Assembly (NCBI GenBank): GCA_002842035.1
Contig: PHBP01000007.1
Coordinates: 1-64,000 of the forward strand
Direction of reading: 5' to 3'
DNA: 64,000 nucleotides
DNA from: Candidatus Cloacimonetes bacterium HGW-Cloacimonetes-2
Lineage (GTDB): Bacteria > Cloacimonadota > Cloacimonadia > Cloacimonadales > Cloacimonadaceae
How positions within the stretch are numbered: the first letter of the stretch is position 1; each line of letters begins with the position of its first letter. This document shows, in pieces, positions 36,907 to 46,182 of this stretch. Both the position numbers and the translations under genes were made by a program. The notes beneath the pieces were generated by a model, which saw only the letters and a list, made by a program, of their open reading frames with translations, was not told where the DNA came from and made no database searches.

Positions 36907-37521
36907 ATGTCGATCTTCTCTCTCTTCGTCAAGGGCGGCATACTGATGTGGGTATTGCTGGCTATTTCATTTGTGGTTATAGCACTGGTGATCGAGAAAT
37001 ACCGCGCTATTTCCAGAGCCAGAAAGCAAAATGAAAAGCTCTTGAATGCTCTGCAATCGCAGGATAAGCTGGATAGTATAAAGAGCGTCCTGAGGATCTA
37101 CGGAGAGGAAACACCGCTCTGCCAGATTCTCAGCAAGCTATACAACGAGCATCTTTCGGATGAAATACTCCAGAAAGAAAGCCTTGAAACCGCTGCAACT
37201 ATGGAGATGCACAAGCTGGAAAAAGGTATGGGCTGGCTCTCGACCTTTGCTGCTGTCGCTCCCCTGATTGGCTTTTTGGGCACTGTAATGGGAATGGTGC
37301 GCGTCTTTATGAACATTCAGGGACAAAACCAGAGCGGTATAGACATATCAATTCTTGCCGGAGGTATCTGGGAAGCTCTGCTTACCACGGTTGGTGGGTT
37401 GATTGTCGGTATTATCGCGATCATTTTTTACAACGATCTGGTGCAAAACCTTGAAAATATGGCCAAAGAAATGCAGGATCACACAGTATCCCATATGATC
37501 CGGATCAAAAGTTTGAGCTAG
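36907..37521 (+). CDS. MotA/TolQ/ExbB-type proton channel
   Basis: A 204-residue inner-membrane protein with three helices: GGILMWVLLAISFVVIALVIEKY at the N-terminus and, in the second half, LSTFAAVAPLIGFLGTVMGMVRVF and IWEALLTTVGGLIVGIIAIIFYNDLV. These are the hallmarks of TolQ/ExbB, which with the TolR/ExbD partner uses the proton gradient to drive an envelope process. The next two genes are the partner and a TonB-like protein, so a Ton- or Tol-type machine is likely; which of the two cannot be decided by sequence alone. The ATG follows GGAG. Spacing to the next gene is 11 bases. Confidence 0.94.
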   Translation: MSIFSLFVKGGILMWVLLAISFVVIALVIEKYRAISRARKQNEKLLNALQSQDKLDSIKSVLRIYGEETPLCQILSKLYNEHLSDEILQKESLETAATMEMHKLEKGMGWLSTFAAVAPLIGFLGTVMGMVRVFMNIQGQNQSGIDISILAGGIWEALLTTVGGLIVGIIAIIFYNDLVQNLENMAKEMQDHTVSHMIRIKSLS

Positions 37522-37532
37522 GCGGCAAACAG

Positions 37533-37940
37533 GTGAAGATACAGACTTCCAAGCAAAAGATCAGCTCTACAATGCTGATTTCTATGACCGATGTTATCTT
37601 CCTGCTCATCATCTTTCTGCTGATTGCATCAAATTTCACTTCTCAGACAGGTCTCCCCGTCAAACTTCCCGGCTCTGTAAGTGCCAGCCGAATGACCAAT
37701 CTCACTATTCACATTGTCTATCGTGATGAACAGAACATTCTTCTGGATGGCAAGAATTACGATCTCAAAGGCCTGGAACTTGCCCTGGAAGATCTGTTTG
37801 AGACCAACGAACAGGTTGTCCGCTTATCTGCAGAAAAGACTACTGACCTTCAATCCCTGATCAATGTAATGGATGTGATCAGACTTACGGGATTTGAAAA
37901 GATCTTTGTAGCTACAGAAAGGACCGGCAAAGCCAAATGA
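37533..37940 (+). CDS. ExbD/TolR-type biopolymer transport protein
   Basis: A 135-residue protein with one N-terminal membrane helix containing the functional Asp (MLISMTDVIFLLIIFLLIASNF) and a periplasmic domain of about 95 residues with the usual strand-helix pattern. Start at a GTG; the ribosome site is weak, but translation can be coupled to the upstream gene. Length and architecture match ExbD/TolR. It pairs with the upstream channel subunit, and its stop overlaps the TonB-like ATG by 4 bases. Confidence 0.93.
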   Translation: MKIQTSKQKISSTMLISMTDVIFLLIIFLLIASNFTSQTGLPVKLPGSVSASRMTNLTIHIVYRDEQNILLDGKNYDLKGLELALEDLFETNEQVVRLSAEKTTDLQSLINVMDVIRLTGFEKIFVATERTGKAK

Positions 37941-38647
37941 AGACGAAAGTCGCCAGGATGTTCAGATCGCCTTATGCGCAATCAGCAGCTATACATCTCT
38001 TGATACTGCTAGTTCTGGCTCTGTTTACTATCAATCCGGTCAGCCGCGATATCTGGCATAGCTTTGATTGGGGTGCAGAACCTACGGTTACGGAAAACGA
38101 ACCTGCCTCATCTGCCAGCGAAGGACTGCCTGAGGATTTGGTAGATGCAGTTGATCATAATACTAGTAATGTGGCACCTGTAACAGATAATCCTGCCCCG
38201 GTTGCGCCATCCATACCCAGTCCTACTCCTTCGCTTCCAATTAGGGAAGAACTCGTTCAAAATACTCCTGCAGCGACCACCGCAGTCGATCAAGCCCTTG
38301 CAAGCCCTGCCATCCCTGATCGTGGACGCCGCATTCCTGGTAATACCAATGGAGCAGGAAGCGGAGCGGGAGATGGTTATGAGCTCTTTGGCGATGGCAT
38401 CGAAGCTATCCGAACGCCTCTTCCCAGCGTAAGAGAAACCGATTTTGGCTTACTTGAGCTAAGTTTCAAGCTAAATCGCGAGGGCCGTATCAGGATGGAT
38501 ACTATTCAGACCATCACTTACAGCACCCGCGACCACTATGAAGCTACTCTGATTGCGCTTAGAAGCTGGCAATTCCGTTTTTTGGGAAGATTCAATCCGG
38601 ATCAGACCTATCGCATCAAGTTCAGATTTGTGCCGAGGAACGGATGA
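37937..38647 (+). CDS. TonB-like protein
   Basis: A 236-residue protein. One membrane anchor (QSAAIHLLILLVLALFTI, about residues 15-32) is followed by a Pro/Ala/Ser-rich spacer (DNPAPVAPSIPSPTPSLPI) that could span the periplasm. The C-terminal domain (about 165-236) contains LLELSFKLNREGRIRMDTI and ALRSWQFRFLG-YRIKFRFVP, in the style of TonB/energy-transducer C-terminal domains. The location right after ExbB and ExbD supports this. It overlaps both neighbours by 4 bases (ATGA). Confidence 0.8.
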   Translation: MKTKVARMFRSPYAQSAAIHLLILLVLALFTINPVSRDIWHSFDWGAEPTVTENEPASSASEGLPEDLVDAVDHNTSNVAPVTDNPAPVAPSIPSPTPSLPIREELVQNTPAATTAVDQALASPAIPDRGRRIPGNTNGAGSGAGDGYELFGDGIEAIRTPLPSVRETDFGLLELSFKLNREGRIRMDTIQTITYSTRDHYEATLIALRSWQFRFLGRFNPDQTYRIKFRFVPRNG

Positions 38648-39462
38648 AAACGGTTAAACCAGTCATAATGGGTATTCTCAATCTTACTGAGGATTCCTTT
38701 TCTGATGGCGGTAAATACCTTGATCCTCAAAGAGCCTTGGAGCATGCCCGGCAAATGATCTCAGATGGGGCAACAATGCTCGATCTGGGGGCTGAATCCA
38801 CCCGTCCTGGGGCAAGACCTACTGATGAAGCTACCGAGCTTGCACGTATCATCCCGATTACCAAGGTACTAAGGGCAGAATATCCGGATCTTCCCCTTTC
38901 GATAGATACCCGTAAATCTCCGGTCGCTGTTGCAGCCATCGAAGCCGGTGCAGACATTATAAATGATATCTCCGCTCTGCGCTATGACCCTCAGATGGCC
39001 GAGCTGCTCTCCGGTAATCCCGATATTACGGTTATTCTGATGCATATGCAGGGAGAGCCTGAGAATATGCAGAATAATCCTCATTACGATGATCTGGGCA
39101 AGGACTTGCTGGATTTCTTTTCGGAGCGTATCGCATATTGTAATAGCAAAGGCATCTCAAAGATCATTCTAGATCCCGGAATTGGTTTTGGCAAACATCT
39201 TTCACATAATCTATCCATCCTAAGGAATCTCGATGCATTGTCTCGTTTTGAGCTGCCCATCTTGCTCGGAGCCAGCCGTAAACGCTTTATAGACGCAGTG
39301 AATCCCTCTGCACCGGATCAGAGACTCGGTGGTAGCCTGGCAGCCGTAATGGCGGCAATATCATCAGGCGTATCCATCGTAAGAGTGCACGATGTCAAAG
39401 CCAGTTACCAATTCATCGAGACTTATTCAGCCATTTACAATGAGGCACAATGGATTTCTTGA
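38644..39462 (+). CDS. folP: Dihydropteroate synthase
   Basis: A 272-residue TIM-barrel enzyme that joins p-aminobenzoate to the pterin in folate synthesis and is the target of sulfonamides. Signature stretches: IMGILNLTEDSFSDGGKYLD at the N-terminus (note TED in place of the common TPD), DLGAESTRPGA, IDTRKSPVAVAAIEAGADIINDISAL, ILDPGIGFGKHLSHN and LLGASRKRFI. Length is usual. The ATG overlaps the TonB-like stop, and the next gene (diadenylate cyclase) begins 13 bases before its stop. The folP-diadenylate cyclase adjacency is a common arrangement in Bacteroidota and relatives. Confidence 0.96.
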   Translation: MKTVKPVIMGILNLTEDSFSDGGKYLDPQRALEHARQMISDGATMLDLGAESTRPGARPTDEATELARIIPITKVLRAEYPDLPLSIDTRKSPVAVAAIEAGADIINDISALRYDPQMAELLSGNPDITVILMHMQGEPENMQNNPHYDDLGKDLLDFFSERIAYCNSKGISKIILDPGIGFGKHLSHNLSILRNLDALSRFELPILLGASRKRFIDAVNPSAPDQRLGGSLAAVMAAISSGVSIVRVHDVKASYQFIETYSAIYNEAQWIS

Positions 39463-40196
39463 TCCCTCGCTTTACCGATATAGTCGATATCCTGGTGATC
39501 GCTTTTTTGATCTACCAAGCATTGATGATCGTCAAACGCTCCGGAGCACACCAGGTACTCTGGGGACTGGTCTTTTTGGTCATCAGTTACTTCCTGGCAG
39601 TGCTATTCAATCTCAAGATGCTCAGTTCCGTGCTCAGCGCAGTCCGCAATTTCTGGATCTTGGCAGTCGTGATTCTCTTCCAGCCGGAACTCCGCTCTAT
39701 GCTGGCGAGGCTCAATTTATCCAAGGAGCTCGGTGCAGCTTTCAAAAAGAAAGAGAGCGGTTCGCAATACACGGCTTTGATCGATGCCATCTCCTCGATG
39801 TCTTTCCGCAAGATCGGTGCTCTGATAGTTTTGGAAAACAAACGCCGGCTCAATGAGTACATTAACAGCGGAGAACCAATCGATTCAGCTATTTCTACCA
39901 GGCTGATTTTGACCATTTTCAATACCCGCTCCATACTGCACGATGGCGCTATCATCATCCGCCAAAACCGCATACAAGCAGCAAAAGTTGTATTACCGCT
40001 CACCAAGAATCCCGAATACGTCCGTAAATATGGCACCCGGCATCAGGCAGGCATAGGTATTTCAGAGCTCAGCGATGCTATCGCCATCATTGTTTCAGAG
40101 CAAACTGGCAAGATTTCCGTTGCGCATAATGGCAAGCTACAAACCGGAGTAGCCTTTGAAGAATTGGTGCAGATCATTGCAGATGCCTCCAGATAA
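39450..40196 (+). CDS. cdaA: Diadenylate cyclase (CdaA type)
   Basis: A 248-residue protein with about three N-terminal helices (IVDILVIAFLIYQALMIV and HQVLWGLVFLVISYFLAVLF among them) followed by a DisA-N domain. It makes cyclic di-AMP from two ATP. The DGA motif is HDGAIIIRQNRI; the second motif is GTRHQAGIGISELSD, where most enzymes have RHR, so one arginine is replaced by Gln. The following IAIIVSEQTGKISVAHN is typical. The start ATG lies inside the end of folP and coaE starts inside its end, which suggests tight co-translation. c-di-AMP usually controls osmolyte transport and wall homeostasis. Confidence 0.93.
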   Translation: MDFLIPRFTDIVDILVIAFLIYQALMIVKRSGAHQVLWGLVFLVISYFLAVLFNLKMLSSVLSAVRNFWILAVVILFQPELRSMLARLNLSKELGAAFKKKESGSQYTALIDAISSMSFRKIGALIVLENKRRLNEYINSGEPIDSAISTRLILTIFNTRSILHDGAIIIRQNRIQAAKVVLPLTKNPEYVRKYGTRHQAGIGISELSDAIAIIVSEQTGKISVAHNGKLQTGVAFEELVQIIADASR

Positions 40197-40818
40197 CCGA
40201 CCTCTGGTCATCGGCATTACCGGTAATATTGGCAGCGGAAAGTCCAGCGTAAGCGCTTTGATTCGTGAAATGGGCTACAGCGTGATCTCTGCTGACGAAG
40301 TAGCAAAAAGCAAGCTCGAAAGCCCGGAAGCTATGCTCTCTCTGATGGCTCGCTGGGGTGCAGACGTCGTAAGCCAGGGAAAACCGGACAGAAACAAGAT
40401 TGCCTCCATCGTTTTTAATAATCCCGATGAGCTTGTATTTCTGAATAGCTTGATCCATCCGCTTGTACTGCGCGAATTTGCCACAGAAGTAGATAGGTCC
40501 GGCGATGCAATCATCTTTTTTGAAGTACCTCTCCTCTTTGAAGCCAAGCTCAATGCCTGCTTTGATTATATCATCCTGGTCACCGCCTCTCCCCAACTGC
40601 GGTTCAAACGCCTGATGCAGCGTGATTCTCTCGATAGCGACGACATCCAAAAGCGTATTGACAGCCAGATTGATGATTCTCATAAACTCAAACAGGTTGA
40701 TATCATCATAGATAACAACAGCACTCTCGATGAACTGCGCATTTGCACTTTACGCAGCATTGCTCAATTACAAAGCCTTCCCCACAAAAAGATCATCCCA
40801 TTCGACCAAATCGGCTAA
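40183..40818 (+). CDS. coaE: Dephospho-CoA kinase
   Basis: A 211-residue P-loop kinase performing the last step of coenzyme A synthesis. The Walker motif is IGITGNIGSGKSSV; the family also shows VISADEVAKSKLE, LVFLNSLIHPLV, EVPLLFEAKLNACFDYIILV and LKRLMQRDSL-type helices. The start chosen is the ATG at 40183, 14 bases before the cdaA stop; a TTG-initiated extension further upstream would lie wholly in cdaA. Length matches the family. It closes the part of the run with very tight overlaps; the next gene follows after 80 bases. Confidence 0.93.
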   Translation: MPPDNRPLVIGITGNIGSGKSSVSALIREMGYSVISADEVAKSKLESPEAMLSLMARWGADVVSQGKPDRNKIASIVFNNPDELVFLNSLIHPLVLREFATEVDRSGDAIIFFEVPLLFEAKLNACFDYIILVTASPQLRFKRLMQRDSLDSDDIQKRIDSQIDDSHKLKQVDIIIDNNSTLDELRICTLRSIAQLQSLPHKKIIPFDQIG

Positions 40819-40898
40819 GCCTTCCTGATTGATTGGTCTCGCTGAAACTGCTTGACACAAAGAGGCTCTCCGGAGGAAAAAGCTCTATAGAGGAATAG

Positions 40899-43800
40899 AT
40901 GAACGAGTTTCAAAGGATCATACATAAATACCAGAGCAAATTGAACCTGCAGATAATGCTGCGCGCAGTCTTGCACAGCATTGTCCTTTTTGCCTTTGCG
41001 TTGCATATGTATTACATCCTCTGGCAAAGGCTTGATCATCAATCCGGAGTTCTCTTTTATGCCAATCTAGCGATCCGAACCAGCTTGGTCTTGGTGATTA
41101 TCTACCTTATCTTTGGAGCTTATCGCAAGTTTAAAACTATGCTTGCAACTGCCCGCTGGCTGGATATGCTAATCGACAAAGAAGATGACCTGTATCAGAA
41201 TGTCTTGGAACTAGGGGAAAAGTATGGGCACGACAATCCTATTACCTTGGCTCTATCATCTCAGGCACTTGAAAGGCTCAAAAGCAATCAGTACAAACTA
41301 CCCCCGATCTTCAGGGCAAACCAATGGCTCTTGATTTTGAGCCTCTTTATCGGGCTTGCAGCTATTTGGGCAGTGGACTATCAGAACTTTAGAGCTTCGG
41401 CAAAGCAGTTCTATACAAACAAAGCTGAAACTATCAGATACAAGGAGACTATTGAGCTTAGCCCGGGGAATCTCAGGATCGGCAAGAATTCCCAAGTCCT
41501 GATCGAAGTTAAGAATCCTGAGCACCGCCTGGAACATAAGCTCTTCTATCGCACCGAGTCCAATTGGCGTGAACTGGCGATGACGGATTACAGCTACCTC
41601 TTTGAGCGCTTGGATAATAGCATCGAGTATTATGTTGAGAACTCCGTTGCAAAATCCGATGTCTATAAAATAGAGGTACTTGACGAGCCTTATGTGAAGA
41701 ACTGGTTGATACGTTACGAGTATCCTGCCTACACCGGGCTGGCAGCTACTGCGGATAGCAGTTCTTATGGAAATATCACAGCTTATGCAGGCACTCGCGT
41801 CAAGCTTGGCATCACCAGCAACGTCCCTGCCAAGGAAGCTGTAATGAATCTCTCCAATGGGCAAAGGATCAAGCTGACTGCCTTGGACAAGCAGAACTTC
41901 ATTGGGCAGTTCACTGTGAATCAGAGCCAGACTTGGTATCTTGAGCTTACTGATGAACTGGGCAGAAAGTCCAGGCCCGAAGAAAAGACCATCCAGATCC
42001 TGCCTGATAATGCACCCCAGATCAGAGTGCTCTTCCCTGCCAAGGATGTCACTCTCAATCAGGATATGCTATTGCCCTTGATAGTAAGTGCAGATGACGA
42101 CTTTGGGCTGCAGGACTGCAATTTGAAGTATTTTGTCAATGACAGCAACGCATCCACTATCTCGATCCAATCCACGATCAGCGGGAAGCTCTTTACCAAG
42201 GACTGGGTCTTCGATATGAAATCTCTAAACCTGATGCCGGGCGATGTGGTGACCTATTGGTTTGAGATCTATGATAATTCTCCCGGGCATCAGAAAGCCG
42301 AGACCGCCAGATTCAGAGCTCGTTTCCCCTCAATTGAAGAGATCTTCAGGGAGATTGAAGCCCGTGAACGCAGCACAGTCGAAGAGCTCGAAAACATCGG
42401 CGATAGATCCCGAGAGCTACAGCAAGATTTTGAAGAGATGCGCCGGGAACTGCTTCGTGAAGATAATCCCAATTGGCAGCAGCAACAGCAACTGCAACAG
42501 ATCATAGAGCAGCAGGAAAACCTCAGCGAACAGGTCGATCAGATCAATGAAAACTATCAGGAACTGGTGGAGAGGATGCAGATGAATTCCACTCTCTCAC
42601 ACGATATGGTGCAGAAGATGCAACGTATCCAGGAACTGATGGCAGAGATCAACAATGAAAGCCTCCAGGAAGCGCTGCAAAGAATGAATGAAGCGATGGA
42701 GAACATCCGTCCGGAAGACCTGCGCCGGGCAATGGAAAACTTCCGTTTCTCAATGGAAGACTTTGCCCAAAAGATACAACAGACCATCGATCTGCTGGAG
42801 AGCGTCAAGAAGGAACAAGCCGTTCAAAAAGCTCTGCAGATATCTGAAGAGATGCAAAGGATGCAGGAAGACCTCTTACAGAGGACGAATGAATCAAACC
42901 AGGACAATCAAAGGCTGGCTTCCGATCAGGAAAACATAGAGCAGAAGTACGACAACCTGCAGCAAGAGCTTGCCAATCTGGAGCAGATGCTTGATCCAGA
43001 TAAAGATCGAAACGCCCTGCAGCAGCTCCGGGAACTGCAACGTGAGATGAGGCAATCCGATCCTCAGCCCAATATGCAAGAGAGCAGGCAGAGCTTGAAC
43101 CAAAACAACCGCTCGTCCGCTGCTCAAGCTCAGTCCGAAGCTCTGCAAAAGATGCGCACCTTCACACGCAGGCTACAACAGATGAGAGAATCTATGGGTG
43201 CTGGTTCTCAGCAGGAAGTAAAGCAAGCGATGGAAACTGCTGTCCGCGAGATGCTGATATTCTCCCGCAATCACGAGGAACTGAGTACGCGCTACCAAAA
43301 CGATCCATACCAGATCGTACAGGATCTGATCTCCACCTACGAAGGCATCCAGCTCTCCCTGAACAAGCTCTATTCCAAGCCACAGGTGATGATGTTTCTC
43401 ACTCCCAAGTTCTACATAGATCTCAGCGACACTTTCAATGCCTACCGGGAGTTCTTTGTCAATATCAGCGAGATGCAATACACCAGAACGCCTGAGCTGC
43501 TTTCACGCATCCAGAGAGGCATTAATCTTGTCACTTATGACCTGATCCAATCTATGCAAAACCAAGGCAGCGGTTCGGGCTCAGGCTCCGGGATGCAATC
43601 CCTGATGCAGATGCTACAGCAAATGAGCCAGGAACAGATGGCGATGAATATGCTTACACAGCAGCTTATGCAGCAGATGCAGGCCAATGGTGGTGGGATG
43701 GATGCAGCTATGCAACAGCAGATGCAGCGTCTCGCCTCAGACCAACAGCGTCTGGCAGACAACCTGAAACGTGCTCTGCAAAACAACCCGCAAGCCCAGC

Positions 43801-44138
43801 AACAAGGCAACAGCCTTCAACAGATCATTGAAGAGGCAGAAGCTGTCTCCCGTCAACTACGTGGAGGCCGGCTGGATCAGGAAATACTGAATCGGCAGGA
43901 ACGCATCATTTCCCGTATGCTGGACGCTCAACGCTCATTAAATCAGAGAGAGCAATCCAGGGAGCGCCGTGCAGAGGCATCTACCCGCCAGGACTGGGGC
44001 GATCAGGTCTCACCTCAGGACTTTGAATCCCTGCGTCGCAGAGCCATCCTTGATGAAAGCTACCGCAGTTATCCTGCCGAGTATCAGCAATTCATCATCG
44101 AATACCTTAAACGTATCAACAGCGGTGGCGGGCAATGA
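40899..44138 (+). CDS. DUF4175-like membrane protein with a very long Gln-rich coiled coil
   Basis: A 1079-residue protein. Two hydrophobic helices near the N-terminus (about 24-45 and 60-80) and a third (WLLILSLFIGLAAIWAV, about 147-163) anchor it. Beta-rich periplasmic domains follow (about 180-480) with repeated ELSPGNLRIGKNSQVLIEVKN and QIRVLFPAKDVTLNQDMLLPL-type strands. From about 480 to 830 there is a long alpha-helical coiled coil extremely rich in Gln, Glu, Met and Arg (REIEARERSTVEELENIG, QQQQLQQIIEQQENLSEQVDQ). A second Gln/Met-rich, Gly-spaced region lies at about 885-960. The layout resembles DUF4175 family proteins of FCB bacteria, whose function is unknown. A ribosome site GAGGAAT precedes the ATG. 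It shares a 4-base overlap with the TPR gene that follows. Confidence 0.8.
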   Translation: MNEFQRIIHKYQSKLNLQIMLRAVLHSIVLFAFALHMYYILWQRLDHQSGVLFYANLAIRTSLVLVIIYLIFGAYRKFKTMLATARWLDMLIDKEDDLYQNVLELGEKYGHDNPITLALSSQALERLKSNQYKLPPIFRANQWLLILSLFIGLAAIWAVDYQNFRASAKQFYTNKAETIRYKETIELSPGNLRIGKNSQVLIEVKNPEHRLEHKLFYRTESNWRELAMTDYSYLFERLDNSIEYYVENSVAKSDVYKIEVLDEPYVKNWLIRYEYPAYTGLAATADSSSYGNITAYAGTRVKLGITSNVPAKEAVMNLSNGQRIKLTALDKQNFIGQFTVNQSQTWYLELTDELGRKSRPEEKTIQILPDNAPQIRVLFPAKDVTLNQDMLLPLIVSADDDFGLQDCNLKYFVNDSNASTISIQSTISGKLFTKDWVFDMKSLNLMPGDVVTYWFEIYDNSPGHQKAETARFRARFPSIEEIFREIEARERSTVEELENIGDRSRELQQDFEEMRRELLREDNPNWQQQQQLQQIIEQQENLSEQVDQINENYQELVERMQMNSTLSHDMVQKMQRIQELMAEINNESLQEALQRMNEAMENIRPEDLRRAMENFRFSMEDFAQKIQQTIDLLESVKKEQAVQKALQISEEMQRMQEDLLQRTNESNQDNQRLASDQENIEQKYDNLQQELANLEQMLDPDKDRNALQQLRELQREMRQSDPQPNMQESRQSLNQNNRSSAAQAQSEALQKMRTFTRRLQQMRESMGAGSQQEVKQAMETAVREMLIFSRNHEELSTRYQNDPYQIVQDLISTYEGIQLSLNKLYSKPQVMMFLTPKFYIDLSDTFNAYREFFVNISEMQYTRTPELLSRIQRGINLVTYDLIQSMQNQGSGSGSGSGMQSLMQMLQQMSQEQMAMNMLTQQLMQQMQANGGGMDAAMQQQMQRLASDQQRLADNLKRALQNNPQAQQQGNSLQQIIEEAEAVSRQLRGGRLDQEILNRQERIISRMLDAQRSLNQREQSRERRAEASTRQDWGDQVSPQDFESLRRRAILDESYRSYPAEYQQFIIEYLKRINSGGGQ

Positions 44139-45862
44139 AGCTAAGCCTGATTATACTGATCATATTGCTCTCGGTGATAAGCATCCTGTCTGCTCAATAC
44201 GACGAAAAGCAGATAATGACCCAGGAAGCTTACCAGCTCTTGGCTCGCAGGCAGTACAATGAAGCGGAACAGATGTTCAGAATCATACTGGAACGCTGGC
44301 CGGGAGATCAAAACAGCATACTCCAATTGATGCAGATCTACCTGCAAACCTCCCAGTTGAACAAAGCAGAGACGCTCTTGACCGAAAACCAGCGGAGTAT
44401 CAATGCCAATACCTTCAGCGAGCAACAGATACTGCTTTTGATCCATCAGGGCAGACCTGAGGAAGCTTACAACAAGACCCTGAGTTATCTCGCCCAAGTA
44501 AACTATGATCAAAACCGCTTTCGCTTGATTGCTTCATATTTTGAACAACGCAGCTTCCACGACCGTTCTTCCGAGCTTTATAGCTATGCCCGGCAACACT
44601 ATAACAACCCTGATCTGTTTACTTTGGAGCTGGCTAATGCCTATCTCAATTCCCGGCGTCTTGAGCAATCAGCCCGCGAATACCTGAACTGGCTAAGGCA
44701 AAGCCCAAACAATCTCTATTTTGTAAACAACCAGATCAAGACCATCCTTACCGAGAATCCCGAGCTGATCCGCGTGATTGCTGAAAGCGCTTTATCGACC
44801 AGTGACACTGCCATTTTGGAGCTTTATGCCGGCAGCCTCGTCTATCTCAAAGATTTCACCACTGCGTTTGAGACATATAAAAGACTGCCCATCCCCAGAA
44901 TGCAAAGATTCGCGGAAGATCAATATGCAGCGGTGAACGATTCGGTAGCCCTGATGGCTTTTAGCCACCTTAGGGATCAAAGCCAGGACATTGTCCAGAA
45001 GAGCGAATATCGCCTCAAGCTCGCTCAGATCAACAACCGTCTCGGCAATACTACCGCGGCTATGGCTATTCTGGATAGCCTCTTTATCGATCCGACCCTT
45101 AGCCAAAACCAATACCGCAACCGCATCAGCGCAAACTACTCAGGCAGGAAACTGCTGGCAGAGATGCAGCTCAAACAAGGCATTGCAATAGATTCCGTCC
45201 TTGCCACGCTTGATTCAGCCCGGCGTTTTGCCCGCGGTTCGGCTGAACTGGGCGAAGCCAATATGTTGATCACCAAGCTATTGATGATGAATGGCGATTA
45301 CGACCAGGCAGAGCGTTTGCTTGCCCAGGTCACCGACCCTCAGCAGCTTGCCTTGAGAGATTATTATAAAATAGTGCTGAGCCTCTTCAGAGGAGAGATC
45401 GAGCTGGCTGATTCGCTGATGAACGAGTATGTGATTATGCAGCCCGGCAGCCCCTGGGTAAACGACGCGATCCAGCTATTGATGTTTGCCAATAGCTTCG
45501 ATGCCTCTCCCCGCACGGCTTTCCTGAATGCCTACAAGGATTTTCATCTTTACAAAGCCGCCACGATTGACAGTCTCCAATCCGTTTTTGCCATAACCAA
45601 TGAAGAAGAACTGCTGATCCTGGCTGCGGAGTGGGCAATGCAGATGAATTTGAAGAGTAGAGCCTTGAGTGTTTTGGAACATAGCTTCACGGATCAGATC
45701 TGCCTCGAATATGCCCAAGTGCTGAAGCTGCGCATCCTCGATGATGCCCAGTCAAAAGAGCTGATAGCCAGAGATTTCCTCTCCCAAAATCCCAATAGTG
45801 TCTTCTCCCCCGGCTTTCGTTCCATCTTCAGCCGTATCAGCTCTCCGCGCCCCAATTTCTAG
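44135..45862 (+). CDS. Secreted TPR protein
   Basis: A 575-residue protein with a signal peptide (LSLIILIILLSVISILSAQ) and tetratricopeptide-like helix pairs over most of its length, for example AYQLLARRQYNEAEQMFRIILERWPGDQNSILQLMQIYLQ and LNKAETLLTENQRSI. No enzyme motif is visible; such proteins serve as periplasmic scaffolds. It is translated from the ATGA overlap with the DUF4175-like gene, so the two probably act together. No terminator hairpin is seen in the following gap, which carries repeat copy D. Confidence 0.8.
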   Translation: MKLSLIILIILLSVISILSAQYDEKQIMTQEAYQLLARRQYNEAEQMFRIILERWPGDQNSILQLMQIYLQTSQLNKAETLLTENQRSINANTFSEQQILLLIHQGRPEEAYNKTLSYLAQVNYDQNRFRLIASYFEQRSFHDRSSELYSYARQHYNNPDLFTLELANAYLNSRRLEQSAREYLNWLRQSPNNLYFVNNQIKTILTENPELIRVIAESALSTSDTAILELYAGSLVYLKDFTTAFETYKRLPIPRMQRFAEDQYAAVNDSVALMAFSHLRDQSQDIVQKSEYRLKLAQINNRLGNTTAAMAILDSLFIDPTLSQNQYRNRISANYSGRKLLAEMQLKQGIAIDSVLATLDSARRFARGSAELGEANMLITKLLMMNGDYDQAERLLAQVTDPQQLALRDYYKIVLSLFRGEIELADSLMNEYVIMQPGSPWVNDAIQLLMFANSFDASPRTAFLNAYKDFHLYKAATIDSLQSVFAITNEEELLILAAEWAMQMNLKSRALSVLEHSFTDQICLEYAQVLKLRILDDAQSKELIARDFLSQNPNSVFSPGFRSIFSRISSPRPNF

Positions 45863-45945
45863 TAATAGAATCCACTGCCTTCCCATCTCTTTTGACCTCC
45901 TATTCAATGGAACATTGCTAAAGCATTGTCCTCCTTTTGCTTCAT

Positions 45946-45995
45946 ACTTGTTCAAGCAGGATTCAAGCAGGATAGAAGCAGGATTGATGCATCCT
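45946..45995 (+). repeat. 11-bp tandem repeat element, copy D
   Basis: The gap 45863-46182 holds three good units (CAGGATTCAAG, CAGGATAGAAG, CAGGATTGATG at 45957, 45968 and 45979), then a CATCC end. It is preceded by CATTGCTAAAGCATTG (45913-45928), a flank shared with A and F. Downstream, 46047-46100 is an imperfect hairpin containing TGTGGGAGAATCGTGGGAGA, the same sequence seen in reverse in copy B. No gene is seen; the last 80 bases hold the promoter region of the 46183 gene, which I cannot pinpoint. Confidence 0.88.
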
Positions 45996-46182
45996 ATGAA
46001 AAGGAGCACAGTCCGGCTTGACGCCTCCTAAGCTCCAAGCCACATTTCTCCCGACTTACTCCCTCATATCCCCCAGTTTGTGGGAGAATCGTGGGAGATA
46101 CATGGTAGAGTTGCTCGGTGAAGTTTAAGTGAAGAGGGAACAATAATTGCTTTAAGTATTTGCTATCAATGCAGGAGCAATT

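Noticed and set aside
40156-40182. Longer coaE with a TTG start
   Set aside because: It would lie inside cdaA, and the P-loop begins normally after the ATG at 40183.
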